Shown one piece after another: positions 1 through 6,529 of a DNA stretch of 9,112 nucleotides. The notes under the pieces are model-generated. The model was not told where the DNA came from and did not search any database. It saw nothing but the letters and a program-made list of their open reading frames with translations. How positions within the stretch are numbered: position 1 is the stretch's first letter; every line of letters begins with the position of its first letter. The DNA comes from Nodosilinea sp. BSH.14 (lineage in GTDB: Bacteria; Cyanobacteriota; Cyanobacteriia; Phormidesmidales; Phormidesmidaceae). Both the position numbers and the translations under genes were made by a program. The stretch is from assembly GCA_023264315.1 (NCBI GenBank), contig JALQST010000101.1, positions 239 through 9,350 on the forward strand. Direction: 5' to 3'.

Positions 1-102
1 GGCCCCAGAATCGGGCAGCACGTCTAACATGCTGGGAATCACCAACAGGCGACCCAACACCTCGGGCCGCAACGATTCTGGGATAGAGACAAGGTTAGCC
101 AT
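1..102 (-). CDS. Start of an unidentified gene overlapping the MEDS gene (3' end outside window)
   Basis: An ATG at 102-100 on the minus strand opens a frame that stays open for 34 codons to the window edge. The ATG lies inside the last codons of the MEDS gene (the sequence ATGGCTAA holds both this start and the MEDS stop), an 8-nt overlap typical of translational coupling. The peptide begins MANLVSIPESLRPEVLGRLL and continues with a hydrophobic, proline-punctuated stretch ending LPDSGA. It reads as real protein: there is no low complexity and codon use matches the neighbours. I do not recognise a family from 34 residues. Because MEDS genes are sensory, a partner such as an ATP-binding, STAS-like or kinase regulatory protein is a reasonable guess, but the visible part does not show it. 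No clear Shine-Dalgarno site precedes the start, which also fits coupling to the upstream frame. Confidence 0.6.
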   Translation of the reverse strand, partial: MANLVSIPESLRPEVLGRLLVIPSMLDVLPDSGA

Positions 103-760
103 CGAGGGGCAATCCGTGACGGGAGAGAAACTCTTCCGGTGGGATGTAGTAGGGGTTGTGAACAATCTGACCGCGCACCACCATCATGGGATGCACCTGG
201 AGAATCTCGAATAAGGTGGCCCCATCAAACTGGTTGGCATCGTACTGACAGATGGCCGTCAGGGGATGGGTGCGCATTAACAAATTCAACCGCGACTCAT
301 ACTCCACCAGAGCCTCGGCCCCGGTGATATCCGGAGAGAGCGCCCAGGACATTTCCCCCGTCACTCGCACATTCGGCCAGTGGTGTTCTTGACAGGTGTG
401 GTGTAGGTCTTTGAGGCGGTTAATCATGCCCTGGGCGGTAAAGTGGCCATCGGGGCAGTAGACCGAGTGGGCCGGACAGAACATGACATGATCCCGCTGG
501 TCATCGGCGGGGGGATGAATACCCATGGAAGCCAGGTAGTCTTCGATGAGGTCGGCATTGTCCAAATCCGCAAAGTAGCCCACCAGTTCATCGTGGGTCA
601 GGCCACTGTTGGTATAGCGGGCCACCACGTCCCGCCGTTCCTCCTCGTCGTTGAAGATGTAGCACATGTGGGTATTGGCCGGAAACGGCTCCGCCGTAAA
701 TCCCATGTCAATAATGGGGCTGGTGTCAGCATCGATCCCAGGCCTGACGGTAGTAGTCAT
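95..760 (-). CDS. MEDS-domain sensory protein
   Basis: A 221-residue soluble protein that matches the MEDS family (the sensory domain named after methanogen/methylotroph DcmR). Visible landmarks are an N-terminal His-x-Cys-Tyr-Ile-Phe segment at residues 31-36 followed by an acidic stretch and a Gly-Leu helix region (about 50-62), a central CPAHSVYCPDGHF block (95-107), and the C-terminal signature GEMSWAL (135-141), LVEYESRLN (151-159), ICQYD (170-174), FDG (178-180), HPM (190-192) and NPYY-PPEEFL (202-212). No membrane segment, kinase or DNA-binding domain is attached, so this is a stand-alone MEDS module. In the family such modules are thought to sense small ligands or pass signals to partner regulators; the ligand here is unknown. 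The ATG is preceded by AAGGAG with an 8-nt spacer, the best ribosome site in the window. The 3' end overlaps the next gene by 8 nt, suggesting the two products work together. Cys95 and Cys102 could be redox or metal ligands, but this is speculation. Confidence 0.88.
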   Translation of the reverse strand: MTTTVRPGIDADTSPIIDMGFTAEPFPANTHMCYIFNDEEERRDVVARYTNSGLTHDELVGYFADLDNADLIEDYLASMGIHPPADDQRDHVMFCPAHSVYCPDGHFTAQGMINRLKDLHHTCQEHHWPNVRVTGEMSWALSPDITGAEALVEYESRLNLLMRTHPLTAICQYDANQFDGATLFEILQVHPMMVVRGQIVHNPYYIPPEEFLSRHGLPLDG

Positions 761-768
761 AGGGTAGT

Positions 769-774
769 CTCCTT
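769..774 (-). promoter_or_regulatory. Strong ribosome binding site of the MEDS gene
   Basis: On the minus strand AAGGAG stands 8 nt before the ATG at 760. Most other starts in the window lack a recognisable Shine-Dalgarno site, so this one stands out and fixes the MEDS start. Confidence 0.75.
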
Positions 775-775
775 A

Positions 776-808
776 CCCAGCGGCCAAGGGGCTAAGCCCG
801 TCGCTGGG
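776..808 (-). promoter_or_regulatory. Hairpin in the MEDS leader, directly before the ribosome site
   Basis: CCCAGCG (776-782) and CGCTGGG (802-808) are perfect 7-bp inverted arms, 19 nt apart. The loop itself contains GGGCT-A-AGCCC (789-799). In the MEDS transcript this structure would end one nucleotide before AAGGAG. It could control access to the ribosome site or stabilise the mRNA. The pairing is visible directly; the role is inferred. Confidence 0.4.
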
Positions 809-810
809 CT

Positions 811-841
811 GTAATACAACAACTGGAGATTTCCAGGTCAT
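811..841 (-). promoter_or_regulatory. Possible promoter of the MEDS gene
   Basis: On the minus strand ATGACC (841-836) and TATTAC (816-811) match four of six bases each of the -35 and -10 consensus, with a long 19-bp spacer. The dyad CTGGA-GATT-TCCAG (823-836) falls between the boxes and could be an operator. This is weak evidence; a start further upstream is equally possible. Confidence 0.2.
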
Positions 842-1272
842 GATCTCCCCCGCCTTCACCACCAGGATGCCCCTGGGTTTTGTATCGATCTGGGCTCGGT
901 GGGGTGCGAGATCCGGCTGACAGGTTCCCGGTGGGGGTGGAGGCGGAGGATCTGCCCCGACGGTTGCCCCCATGGGGCCATGAGACCTTGCCGTTGGATT
1001 GGGCTTCACCCACCCCAGGGGAGAGGATTCCCTAGAAGTCGCCTTACTAAAAGTGTGCCCTGTTCTCCAGGGTTGGTCACGGGTCGAAGGGTTAATTTTT
1101 GTGGGTTTGCGCGGTTTTTGCCTACTTTTCTCCCGGTACTTCCCCGGATTTCCCCCGCCGTCCCTCCAAGCGATCTCCATTTCCACGGTAGCCGTACGCC
1201 CTAAGCCCCACCGTCGCAGCCTCTTCCTCCCCCAGCCCCTAGCCGAGCCAGCCCGTCACAGTTGGCCGCCCG

Positions 1273-2162
1273 TCACAGGTGAAACAGGTCAACCGCCATG
1301 CCTTCATGGGCCAGGGCCGCCCGGGGAAAACCCGCCTGAATCCCGTCCTCCAGGTTGGCGAGGTAGCGGTCTTCGTGGCAGGGGTTGGGGTGGAACAGCA
1401 AGAGCCGTTTTACCCCCGTGGTTTTGGCAATGGCCACCCCCATCTCCCAGGGAGCCTGGTGGTGGCTTTCGGGATCGTGATAGGCCATATCGAGGTAGGT
1501 GCCATCGAAAATGAGCAGATCGGCTCCAGCGGCGAGGAAGAGCAGATTGGGGTCGGGGGTTTCAGCGGTGGGGTCGGTGTCGCTGGCGTAGACCATGGCC
1601 TTGCCCTGCCAACTCACCCGATAGCCCAGGGCCGAGGTGTGGACATGGAGACACATGGTGTCCACCCGCACCTCGCCCACCGAAATTGGGCTACCGGGCT
1701 GGATATTGTGGAAGGTGAGCGCGGCGGTCATGGTTTGCAACGGCTGAAAAAAGTTGGGCCGCAGCATTTGTTCGGTCAGCCGTTGCTTGATCGACGCTCC
1801 ATTGAGCGCGGCGGCTCCGTAAATATGCAGCCGACTGCTGGCATCAAAGGCGGGGCCAAAAAACGGAAATCCCTGAATGCGATCCCAGTGGGTGTGGGTA
1901 AAACACAGGTGGGCTGCCACCGCCCCCCCTGGGCGGCCAACTGCATTCCCAGGGATCGCAACCCGGTACCGGCGTCGAAAATCAGCCGTTGATCGGCTAC
2001 CTGCACCTCCACACAGGCCGTATTGCCGCCGTAGCGCACGGTATCGGGGCCGGGGGCGGGAATGTTGCCCCGCACGCCCCAAAACCGCACCCAAAAGCGG
2101 GGAACCTGGCCCGCCGGGGGTGGGGTGGGCTCGGGTTGAGGGCCGACATTGGCGTAGGACAT
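1273..2162 (-). CDS. MBL-fold metallo-hydrolase with frameshift at a G7 run
   Basis: The gene is split over two frames. The first frame starts at 2162 and encodes MSYANVG, then RFWGVRGNIPAPGPDTVRYG (residues 27-45 region) and LIFDAGTGLRSLG (60-72). It leaves the family sequence at a run of seven G on the minus strand (1929-1923) and would stop at 1776 after 128 residues. The family sequence resumes one frame over with FTHTHWDRIQGFPFF, QRLTEQM, GYRVSWQGKAMVYASDTD, ADLLIFDGTY and LFHPNPCHED, ending at 1273. One extra G, or a -1 slip on the run, joins them into 296 residues, normal for this family of PhnP-like/phosphodiesterase-like MBL proteins, whose substrate in cyanobacteria is unknown. Metal ligands present include His90, His92 and Asp94. 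The next residue, usually His in HxHxDH, is Arg95; I recall cyanobacterial relatives sharing this. The start is 14 bp after the SpoIID stop, so co-transcription is likely. The break may be a real mutation, a recoding site or a homopolymer read error; this cannot be decided here. Confidence 0.75.
1923..1929 (-). other. G7 slippery run at the frame break
   Basis: On the minus strand the codons read CAG GGG GGG CGG. A -1 slip gives CAG GGG GGG GCG GTG, which continues exactly into the conserved C-terminal part (Gly-Gly-Ala-Val-Ala-Ala-His). The run fits the X XXY YYZ form of a -1 slippage heptamer and is also a classic site for homopolymer length errors and polymerase slippage. Confidence 0.65.
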
Positions 2163-2176
2163 AGCATTGGCAACGA

Positions 2177-3922
2177 CTAGGGCGACGGCGCAGGGCTAGC
2201 GAGGGGATCTCGCCAAAACACGAGGGTAGGGCTGATTGGCTGGAGGGTGGTACCGGGGTAATAAAACTGAAGAATCCGGCCATGGCTCCATCCCAAATTC
2301 CCGAGACGGTAGGCCCCGGTTTGGCTGAGGCCAACCCCATGGCCCCAACCGCCACCCACAAAGCGATAGCCCGTGAGGATGGGGGCCGTCGGCGTGGGGG
2401 CACTGGACGCGGCCCCAGACGGCGACGCCGTGGCGTAAAGGGGGTCAAGGTAAAACAACAGGCTGCGGGGAGCCGTTAACACCCGGACAATTTCGTCCTT
2501 GTGCAGACGCACGACCCCCAGATCCGTCTCGATGTCTAGGGCCTGCACCCGACCCGATGCAGCCCGCTCAGCCACCCGCATCCCCAGGACTTGGGTGAAC
2601 CCGGCCAGGGGGTGCTGACGACGGCCCAGGAAGGTTTTGAGGTCTTGGGTAATTTCAGTGAGGGAGCTGTCATTGCGCCAGCGGAACAGCCGCCAGGTTT
2701 CTTCGTTAAAGCCCCGCTCTAGGGCGAGGAACGCCCGAATATTCTCCTCTCGGTTGAGGGGCCGTTGGGTCAAGTCCCAGGATCCGGTGACGGAATCTAC
2801 CACGGAGCGCAGGTAGGGACGGTCGGGGCCGTTCCACACGTCGCTGAAGGCGGCTGTAACACCGCCCGTGGTGGAGGAATAGAGGGCGTCCACCAGTTCG
2901 TTTTGGTAGGTGAGGACTTGGCCCCGGGTGGCCACAATGGCCCGATCCGCTACCGGGGCCGTACCCGTTAGGCCGCGATAGACCTGGCACTGGGTGTCAG
3001 CACAGAGTTGGTAGTCGTCGATGTCAAAGCGGCGCAGGTTGCGCAGGGCATAGGTGCGGGCCAAAATCGCCTGGGCCTCGATGGCAGGGACGGGGGCACC
3101 AGGGCCAATTTCGTGGGGCACCACCCCGCGCAGGTAGGTTTCAATGGGCACCGCATTCACCAGGGTGTAGGTGCCGTAGGTGTTGGGCTGAAGCCGCAGG
3201 GTGCCGCTATAGGTACGGTTCACGGGCTCATCCCCGGACTGAATCACTCGCATGACACCGCTGCTAGATTGCAGATCCAGGGTGTCTCGGTGGTAGCGGT
3301 AGCCGTTGGCCTCAAAGTAGGATCGGGGGATTTGGCCCAGCACTCGGCTGTCCAAATGCACCTCGTTAAAGCCGTTCTCTCTCAGGTTTTGCACCAACAG
3401 CCGCCGCACCAGGGGACTGTTGTAGGCGTCGCGGTTGGCCCACACTTCCCAGCCTCCCGGTTGAGCAATTTCCGGCTCAATCCCCCGCTGTCGCCATTCG
3501 TGGGCGCTGTATTCTGCACTTTCAAAGCTGCGATGATTGCTCAGCACCACCCGCTCTTGCAGCTTGGCCTCCGGCAGGGGGGTCGGCGTTAACCCGAGGA
3601 CAACCCGCGTTGTTGTCACGGTCTGGGACTGGCCATCGGTGTCAAACCGCAGGGTAATCTGCTCCCCCGGCAGAGCTTCAATGACTAGGCGATCCTGCCA
3701 TTCTTCGCCAAAGCGCTGCACAATGCCAACCTGAATTACGGGATTCTGGGCCGAGCCGTGGGCCGCTGGCATCGCCCCAGCCCAGCCCAGCCCCAGGGAA
3801 AGGGCCATGCCGCCCACTAGCCCGCCTACCCGACCCAGCCGCTGGAGCCCCTGAGGCGACCGAGGCCGACCGGGCAGCCACCGTCTCGACATCCGTGCGT
3901 CCTGTGGGTCAAACTCACTCAT
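2177..3922 (-). CDS. SpoIID/LytB-domain protein (probable peptidoglycan lytic transglycosylase)
   Basis: A 581-residue exported protein of the SpoIID/LytB family, which in sporulating bacteria cleaves stem-peptide-free glycan strands. Its cyanobacterial job is likely cell-wall remodelling in the periplasm, but is not established. An Arg-rich N-terminus is followed by a hydrophobic segment (about 33-50) ending near AHGSA, a signal peptide or anchor. Residues 155-200 (GWEVWANRDAY, VRRLLVQNLRENGF) look like a SPOR-type fold. The SpoIID core runs about 235-375, with PIETYLRGVVPHEIG carrying the expected catalytic Glu271, AQAILARTYAL (284-293) and SSTTGG (349-354). The C-terminal signature is GGGWGHGVGLSQTGAYRLG (523-541) and YYPGT (554-558), before a Pro/Ser tail. 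Two starts are possible: ATG at 3922, with only a G-rich stretch upstream, and an in-frame ATG at 3892 (Met11) with AGGA 7 nt before it. The second gives a more typical signal peptide. The MBL gene follows after 14 bp. Confidence 0.9.
   Translation of the reverse strand: MSEFDPQDARMSRRWLPGRPRSPQGLQRLGRVGGLVGGMALSLGLGWAGAMPAAHGSAQNPVIQVGIVQRFGEEWQDRLVIEALPGEQITLRFDTDGQSQTVTTTRVVLGLTPTPLPEAKLQERVVLSNHRSFESAEYSAHEWRQRGIEPEIAQPGGWEVWANRDAYNSPLVRRLLVQNLRENGFNEVHLDSRVLGQIPRSYFEANGYRYHRDTLDLQSSSGVMRVIQSGDEPVNRTYSGTLRLQPNTYGTYTLVNAVPIETYLRGVVPHEIGPGAPVPAIEAQAILARTYALRNLRRFDIDDYQLCADTQCQVYRGLTGTAPVADRAIVATRGQVLTYQNELVDALYSSTTGGVTAAFSDVWNGPDRPYLRSVVDSVTGSWDLTQRPLNREENIRAFLALERGFNEETWRLFRWRNDSSLTEITQDLKTFLGRRQHPLAGFTQVLGMRVAERAASGRVQALDIETDLGVVRLHKDEIVRVLTAPRSLLFYLDPLYATASPSGAASSAPTPTAPILTGYRFVGGGWGHGVGLSQTGAYRLGNLGWSHGRILQFYYPGTTLQPISPTLVFWRDPLASPAPSP
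3900..3903 (-). promoter_or_regulatory. AGGA ribosome site favouring the internal start of the SpoIID gene
   Basis: On the minus strand AGGA lies 7 nt before the in-frame ATG at 3892-3890. It supports Met11 as the real start, shortening the product to 571 residues. Confidence 0.4.
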
Positions 3923-3976
3923 GGTGACGCGCCCCCTGGGGGACGGGAAAAACAGTCGGGCTCTCGCTCGTTTGGC

Positions 3977-4006
3977 ATTTTATCGCTTTGGACTGAGGTG
4001 TGCCAT
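3977..4006 (-). promoter_or_regulatory. Possible promoter before the SpoIID gene
   Basis: The 130-bp gap between ribokinase and SpoIID is AT-richer than its surroundings. On the minus strand TAAAAT (3982-3977) could be a -10 box, with the poor -35 candidate ATGGCA 18 bp upstream. The gap size suggests that SpoIID and the MBL gene have their own start of transcription. The boxes themselves are weak. Confidence 0.22.
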
Positions 4007-4052
4007 TGATTTCAAGCTTGGATCCAGGTGAACCCCCAAGAGTGATCCTAGA

Positions 4053-4991
4053 TCAACCGGCTAGGGGACGCAGGGGCGGCAGGTGGGCCAACAACGCCTC
4101 TGCCTGGGCACGGGTGGGCATGGCTCGCTGGGCTCCTGGTTGGGTCACGGCGTAGGCGGCAACGGCGGTGGCCCAGGGCACCAAGGTTTCGGGGGGCATC
4201 CCCGCCGCCAAGCCCAGGGCAAGGCCACCGTTAAAGGCATCCCCAGCGGCCACGGTATCCACCACCGCCACGGGAATCGCCGGTTGATGGAAGCCGCCGC
4301 TGGGGGTGGCCACCACCGATCCCTCGGCCCCCAGTTTCACCACCACCTGGCGGGGGCCAAGCTGGCGCAGGTATTGGGCTGCCCTCCAGGCCGAGGCCAC
4401 ATCGGTGACGGCAAAGCCCACCAGTTGGCTCGCCTCCCCTTGGTTGGGGGTGAGCCAATCGGTGGCGGCCAGGAGGGTATCCGGCAGGGCCACCGGGGCC
4501 GGGGCCGGATCGAGGATCACCGTAGCCCCTTTGCTCTGGGCCATCTGAGCGGCCTCCTCCACCGACTCCAGGGGCACCTCCAATTGCAAGAGCAACCCGT
4601 CCCCCGCCCGCAGTCGCTCCGCCAGATGCTGTACCTCCCGATGGCCCACCTGGCCGTTGGCTCCGGGCACCACCACAATTTGGTTTTGGCCAGCGTCATC
4701 CATCACAATCAGGGCCATGCCCGTGGGCGCTTGGGTATCCACGCCAAGGGTCTCCGTGGCTACCCCCGCCGCCGTCAGGCTGTGGATGAGGCTATGGCCG
4801 AAGCTGTCGTTGCCCACCCGGCCTAGCATGGTGGCGGGTGCGCCCAACCGTGCCACGGCCACGGCTTGGTTTGCCCCCTTGCCCCCCGGCACCGTGATGA
4901 AGGCCCTGCCCAGGCAGGTTTCCCCCGGGGCGGGCAGGTGGGGTGTCTGGGCCACCAAATCCATATTGAGACTGCCAAAGCTGTAGATCAT
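4053..4991 (-). CDS. rbsK: Ribokinase (PfkB family)
   Basis: A 312-residue cytosolic sugar kinase, predicted to convert D-ribose and ATP to ribose 5-phosphate and so feed the pentose phosphate and nucleotide pathways. The N-terminus FGSLNMDLVAQTPHLPAPGE is the classic ribokinase start with the substrate-binding Asn-x-Asp. PfkB signature 1 is PGGKGANQAVAVARLG (35-50). The middle has PTGMALIVMDDAGQNQIVV (89-107) and LLLQLEVP (133-140). NQGEASQL (183-190) is followed by PfkB signature 2, VDTVAAGDAFNGGLALGLA (244-262), with catalytic base Asp251 and the anion-hole Ala-Ala-Gly. Length and motifs are complete, so it should be active. No ribose transporter gene is beside it; the upstream gene encodes a PstS-like domain, not RbsB. 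The start has no visible Shine-Dalgarno site and is preceded by an 8-bp tandem repeat. A different pentose or nucleoside substrate within the PfkB family cannot be excluded. Confidence 0.92.
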   Translation of the reverse strand: MIYSFGSLNMDLVAQTPHLPAPGETCLGRAFITVPGGKGANQAVAVARLGAPATMLGRVGNDSFGHSLIHSLTAAGVATETLGVDTQAPTGMALIVMDDAGQNQIVVVPGANGQVGHREVQHLAERLRAGDGLLLQLEVPLESVEEAAQMAQSKGATVILDPAPAPVALPDTLLAATDWLTPNQGEASQLVGFAVTDVASAWRAAQYLRQLGPRQVVVKLGAEGSVVATPSGGFHQPAIPVAVVDTVAAGDAFNGGLALGLAAGMPPETLVPWATAVAAYAVTQPGAQRAMPTRAQAEALLAHLPPLRPLAG

Positions 4992-5002
4992 GGGGTCGTC
5001 GA

Positions 5003-5040
5003 TCAGGGCGTCAGGGCGTCAGGGCGTTAGGGCGTCAGGG
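5003..5040. repeat. 8-bp tandem repeat, 4.75 copies
   Basis: Unit TCAGGGCG is repeated at 5003, 5011, 5019, 5027 (one change, TTAGGGCG) and 5035 (six bases). It fills most of the 50-bp gap between the DUF4912 gene stop (5042) and the ribokinase start (4991), so copy-number change would alter the leader length of ribokinase. It resembles the short tandemly repeated repetitive sequences (STRR) known from cyanobacteria. Confidence 0.9.
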
Positions 5041-5041
5041 A

Positions 5042-6529
5042 TCACGCGGTCTCGGGTGCCCCTGGGGCCAAGGCCGCAGGGCCAGCCTCCACGGGTGCCG
5101 TTTCACAGGCCGGAACCCGCACCGGGGGCGATTTCACCAGGGGCAGCCAGTGGTCTTCCTGGGTCACATAGCCCAGTTCCACCTGGTAATCGTGGTCATC
5201 GGTGGGGATAGGCAGGTGGATATCCCGCTGGTCTTCGGTGACGGGGAACGCCTCAATGCGGGCGGGGGGCTGGTGATCCCCATCCCGGTCGGTCACATCA
5301 AACAGCCGCAGCATGAGGGTGCGCCCGCCCCGTTCCCGCTGTTGGGCGCGCCGTTCATCGGACACCTCCCAGTAGGCATAGGCACGGCGGCAGTGGCGGG
5401 GAGTGAGGATAATGCGCCCCGAGGTATCTCCCGGGGTCTCAGCGGACGGAGGGAGAACGACCCGCTGGTCTTGTTGTCGGAGCAGCCACCAGATCACCCC
5501 CCCCAGCAGGGGAAGGGCCAACAGCCAGCCCCAGGCTTGGCCTTGGCGACCCCAGGCATCCCCGGAGGGCGGATCGCCCCCGGGGGATGCGGCGTCATGA
5601 TTGACGGCATCCCCCGCCGGGAGCGGGCTCAGATCGGGGGATGTGGCCCCATCATCACTGGGGAAATCCACTAGGTTGGCCGGGGTATTCACCACGCCCA
5701 AAAAGGCCAGCGCCGCCGGACTGGGGTTGTGGGTGTTGTAAACATAAACCCGGGGCTGGGAATAGGGATAGCGGGGATCGGTGGGCAGCACCTCGTCCAC
5801 CGTCAGCATTCGCACATCGTCTCGCCCCTGCACCTGGGACACCACCGCATAGCCCAGGCCATCACGCCCCAGGGCCGCAATCACCGCCACGGTGCTGTCT
5901 TCCCCCACGGGAACCACCGTGGGGCCGGGAGTAAGCCCCCGTTCGGCGAAGGGAGGATAGCCCCCTAGAGCCTGACGGGTGTCACTGCTTTCAGGACGAT
6001 CCACAAACCGCAGGGGCACATCGGGGCCGCCCAGCGCCGCCCAGTTGTCCAGGTCGCCATAGAACATCTGGGCTACTTGTTCGAGGGTGATGCCGCTGCC
6101 CAGGGGATTATCTGGCCCCACAATCAGGGCGATTTTCTCGCGGCTAATGGGCACCTCCACCAAGCCCTGATCCTGTTCCGCCTGGGTGAGACGACGCCCC
6201 AAGGCCACCACATCCACCTCCCCACGCCGCAGTTTTTCCAGGGCTACATCACTGCCGCTGGCGGTGATCTGAACGGCGAGATCGGGGTATCGTGCCAGAA
6301 GCCGCTGGCGAAATTCCTCATTGCTGTCCGCCAGACTGGAGGATCCATCCAGCAGGAGCAGGGTATTGGCCGGAAGCTGATCGGGGATGGAGAAGACCGG
6401 AGCCGCGAGGGGTTCATCCGCCAGGGCCATGGGGGCAACCATCCCACCGTCAACACCGATGCCAGCGGCACTGAGGGCTAGGGTGGTAATGGCGGTTAGG
6501 GGAAATCGCACAAAAGCCATGGGAATCAC
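5042..6529 (-). CDS. PstS-like substrate-binding domain fused to a membrane segment and DUF4912
   Basis: A 495-residue membrane protein in three parts. After a signal peptide (about 1-38, ending near ALADEP), residues 45-285 form a PBP-like domain of the phosphate-binding PstS type: LLLLDGSSSL (57-66), ITASGSDVALEKLRRGEVDVV (88-108), VPISREKIALIVGPDNPL (126-143), LEQVAQMFYGDLDNWAALGG (149-168) and DRPESSDTRQAL (177-188). A linker rich in Asp, Pro and Gly (290-330) leads to one membrane helix, WGWLLALPLLGGVIWWLL (333-350), followed by charged RQQDQR. Residues 370-472 match DUF4912 with the YAYWEV motif (384-389). The topology implied is binding domain outside and DUF4912 inside, so a sensor or tether is more likely than a transporter part; no permease or ATPase gene is nearby. 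The start is GTG at 6529; an ATG three codons on (6520) is equally possible. The C-terminal tail is Ala/Pro-rich. What DUF4912 does is not known to me. Confidence 0.87.
   Translation of the reverse strand: MIPMAFVRFPLTAITTLALSAAGIGVDGGMVAPMALADEPLAAPVFSIPDQLPANTLLLLDGSSSLADSNEEFRQRLLARYPDLAVQITASGSDVALEKLRRGEVDVVALGRRLTQAEQDQGLVEVPISREKIALIVGPDNPLGSGITLEQVAQMFYGDLDNWAALGGPDVPLRFVDRPESSDTRQALGGYPPFAERGLTPGPTVVPVGEDSTVAVIAALGRDGLGYAVVSQVQGRDDVRMLTVDEVLPTDPRYPYSQPRVYVYNTHNPSPAALAFLGVVNTPANLVDFPSDDGATSPDLSPLPAGDAVNHDAASPGGDPPSGDAWGRQGQAWGWLLALPLLGGVIWWLLRQQDQRVVLPPSAETPGDTSGRIILTPRHCRRAYAYWEVSDERRAQQRERGGRTLMLRLFDVTDRDGDHQPPARIEAFPVTEDQRDIHLPIPTDDHDYQVELGYVTQEDHWLPLVKSPPVRVPACETAPVEAGPAALAPGAPETA

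Larger units (their letters stand above)
775..1272. other. Gene-free region between MEDS and the MBL hydrolase
   Basis: About 500 bp without a convincing gene. The open frames on both strands here are rich in Pro, Arg and Gly, with no domain and no ribosome site. The left end holds the MEDS leader (hairpin and possible promoter). Around 1058-1072 there is a small stem CCCTG-TTCTC-CAGGG; read on the minus strand it is followed a few bases later by TTTT, so it could be a weak terminator after the hydrolase gene. From about 1085 to 1245 the plus strand is markedly pyrimidine-rich. At the right edge the 11-mer GCCCGTCACAG occurs twice, at 1251-1261 and 1268-1278, the second copy covering the hydrolase stop codon. 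No tRNA or known riboswitch was recognised. Confidence 0.5.

Noticed and set aside
1058..1072. CCCTG-TTCTC-CAGGG as an intrinsic terminator
   Set aside because: The stem is short and the T-run on the minus strand is only four bases and set several bases away; kept only as a remark.
773..1186. 137-codon minus-strand open frame upstream of the MEDS gene
   Set aside because: Pro/Arg/Gly-rich translation with a poly-Pro run, no family resemblance, and it overlaps the MEDS leader and ribosome site.
1279..1992. 237-codon plus-strand open frame
   Set aside because: It is the antisense of the hydrolase gene, whose minus-strand translation has clear family motifs.
2163..2448. N-terminal extension of the downstream hydrolase frame, making a 391-residue reading
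   Set aside because: This part is Arg/Pro-rich and lies antisense-free but out of frame within the SpoIID coding sequence; the true N-terminus is in the other frame, starting at 2162.
3008..3592. 194-codon plus-strand open frame
   Set aside because: Antisense to the SpoIID gene, Gly/Val/His-rich, no domain.
2177..3922. SpoIID gene as a sign of a spore-former
   Set aside because: The domain is widespread in non-sporulating bacteria, including cyanobacteria, and no other sporulation gene is present.
4043..4055. Palindrome TGATC-CTA-GATCA at the ribokinase stop as a terminator
   Set aside because: The stem has only five pairs with a three-base loop and no T-run follows on either strand.
4083..4826. 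247-codon plus-strand open frame
   Set aside because: Antisense to ribokinase, Gly/His-rich, typical of a GC-rich shadow frame.
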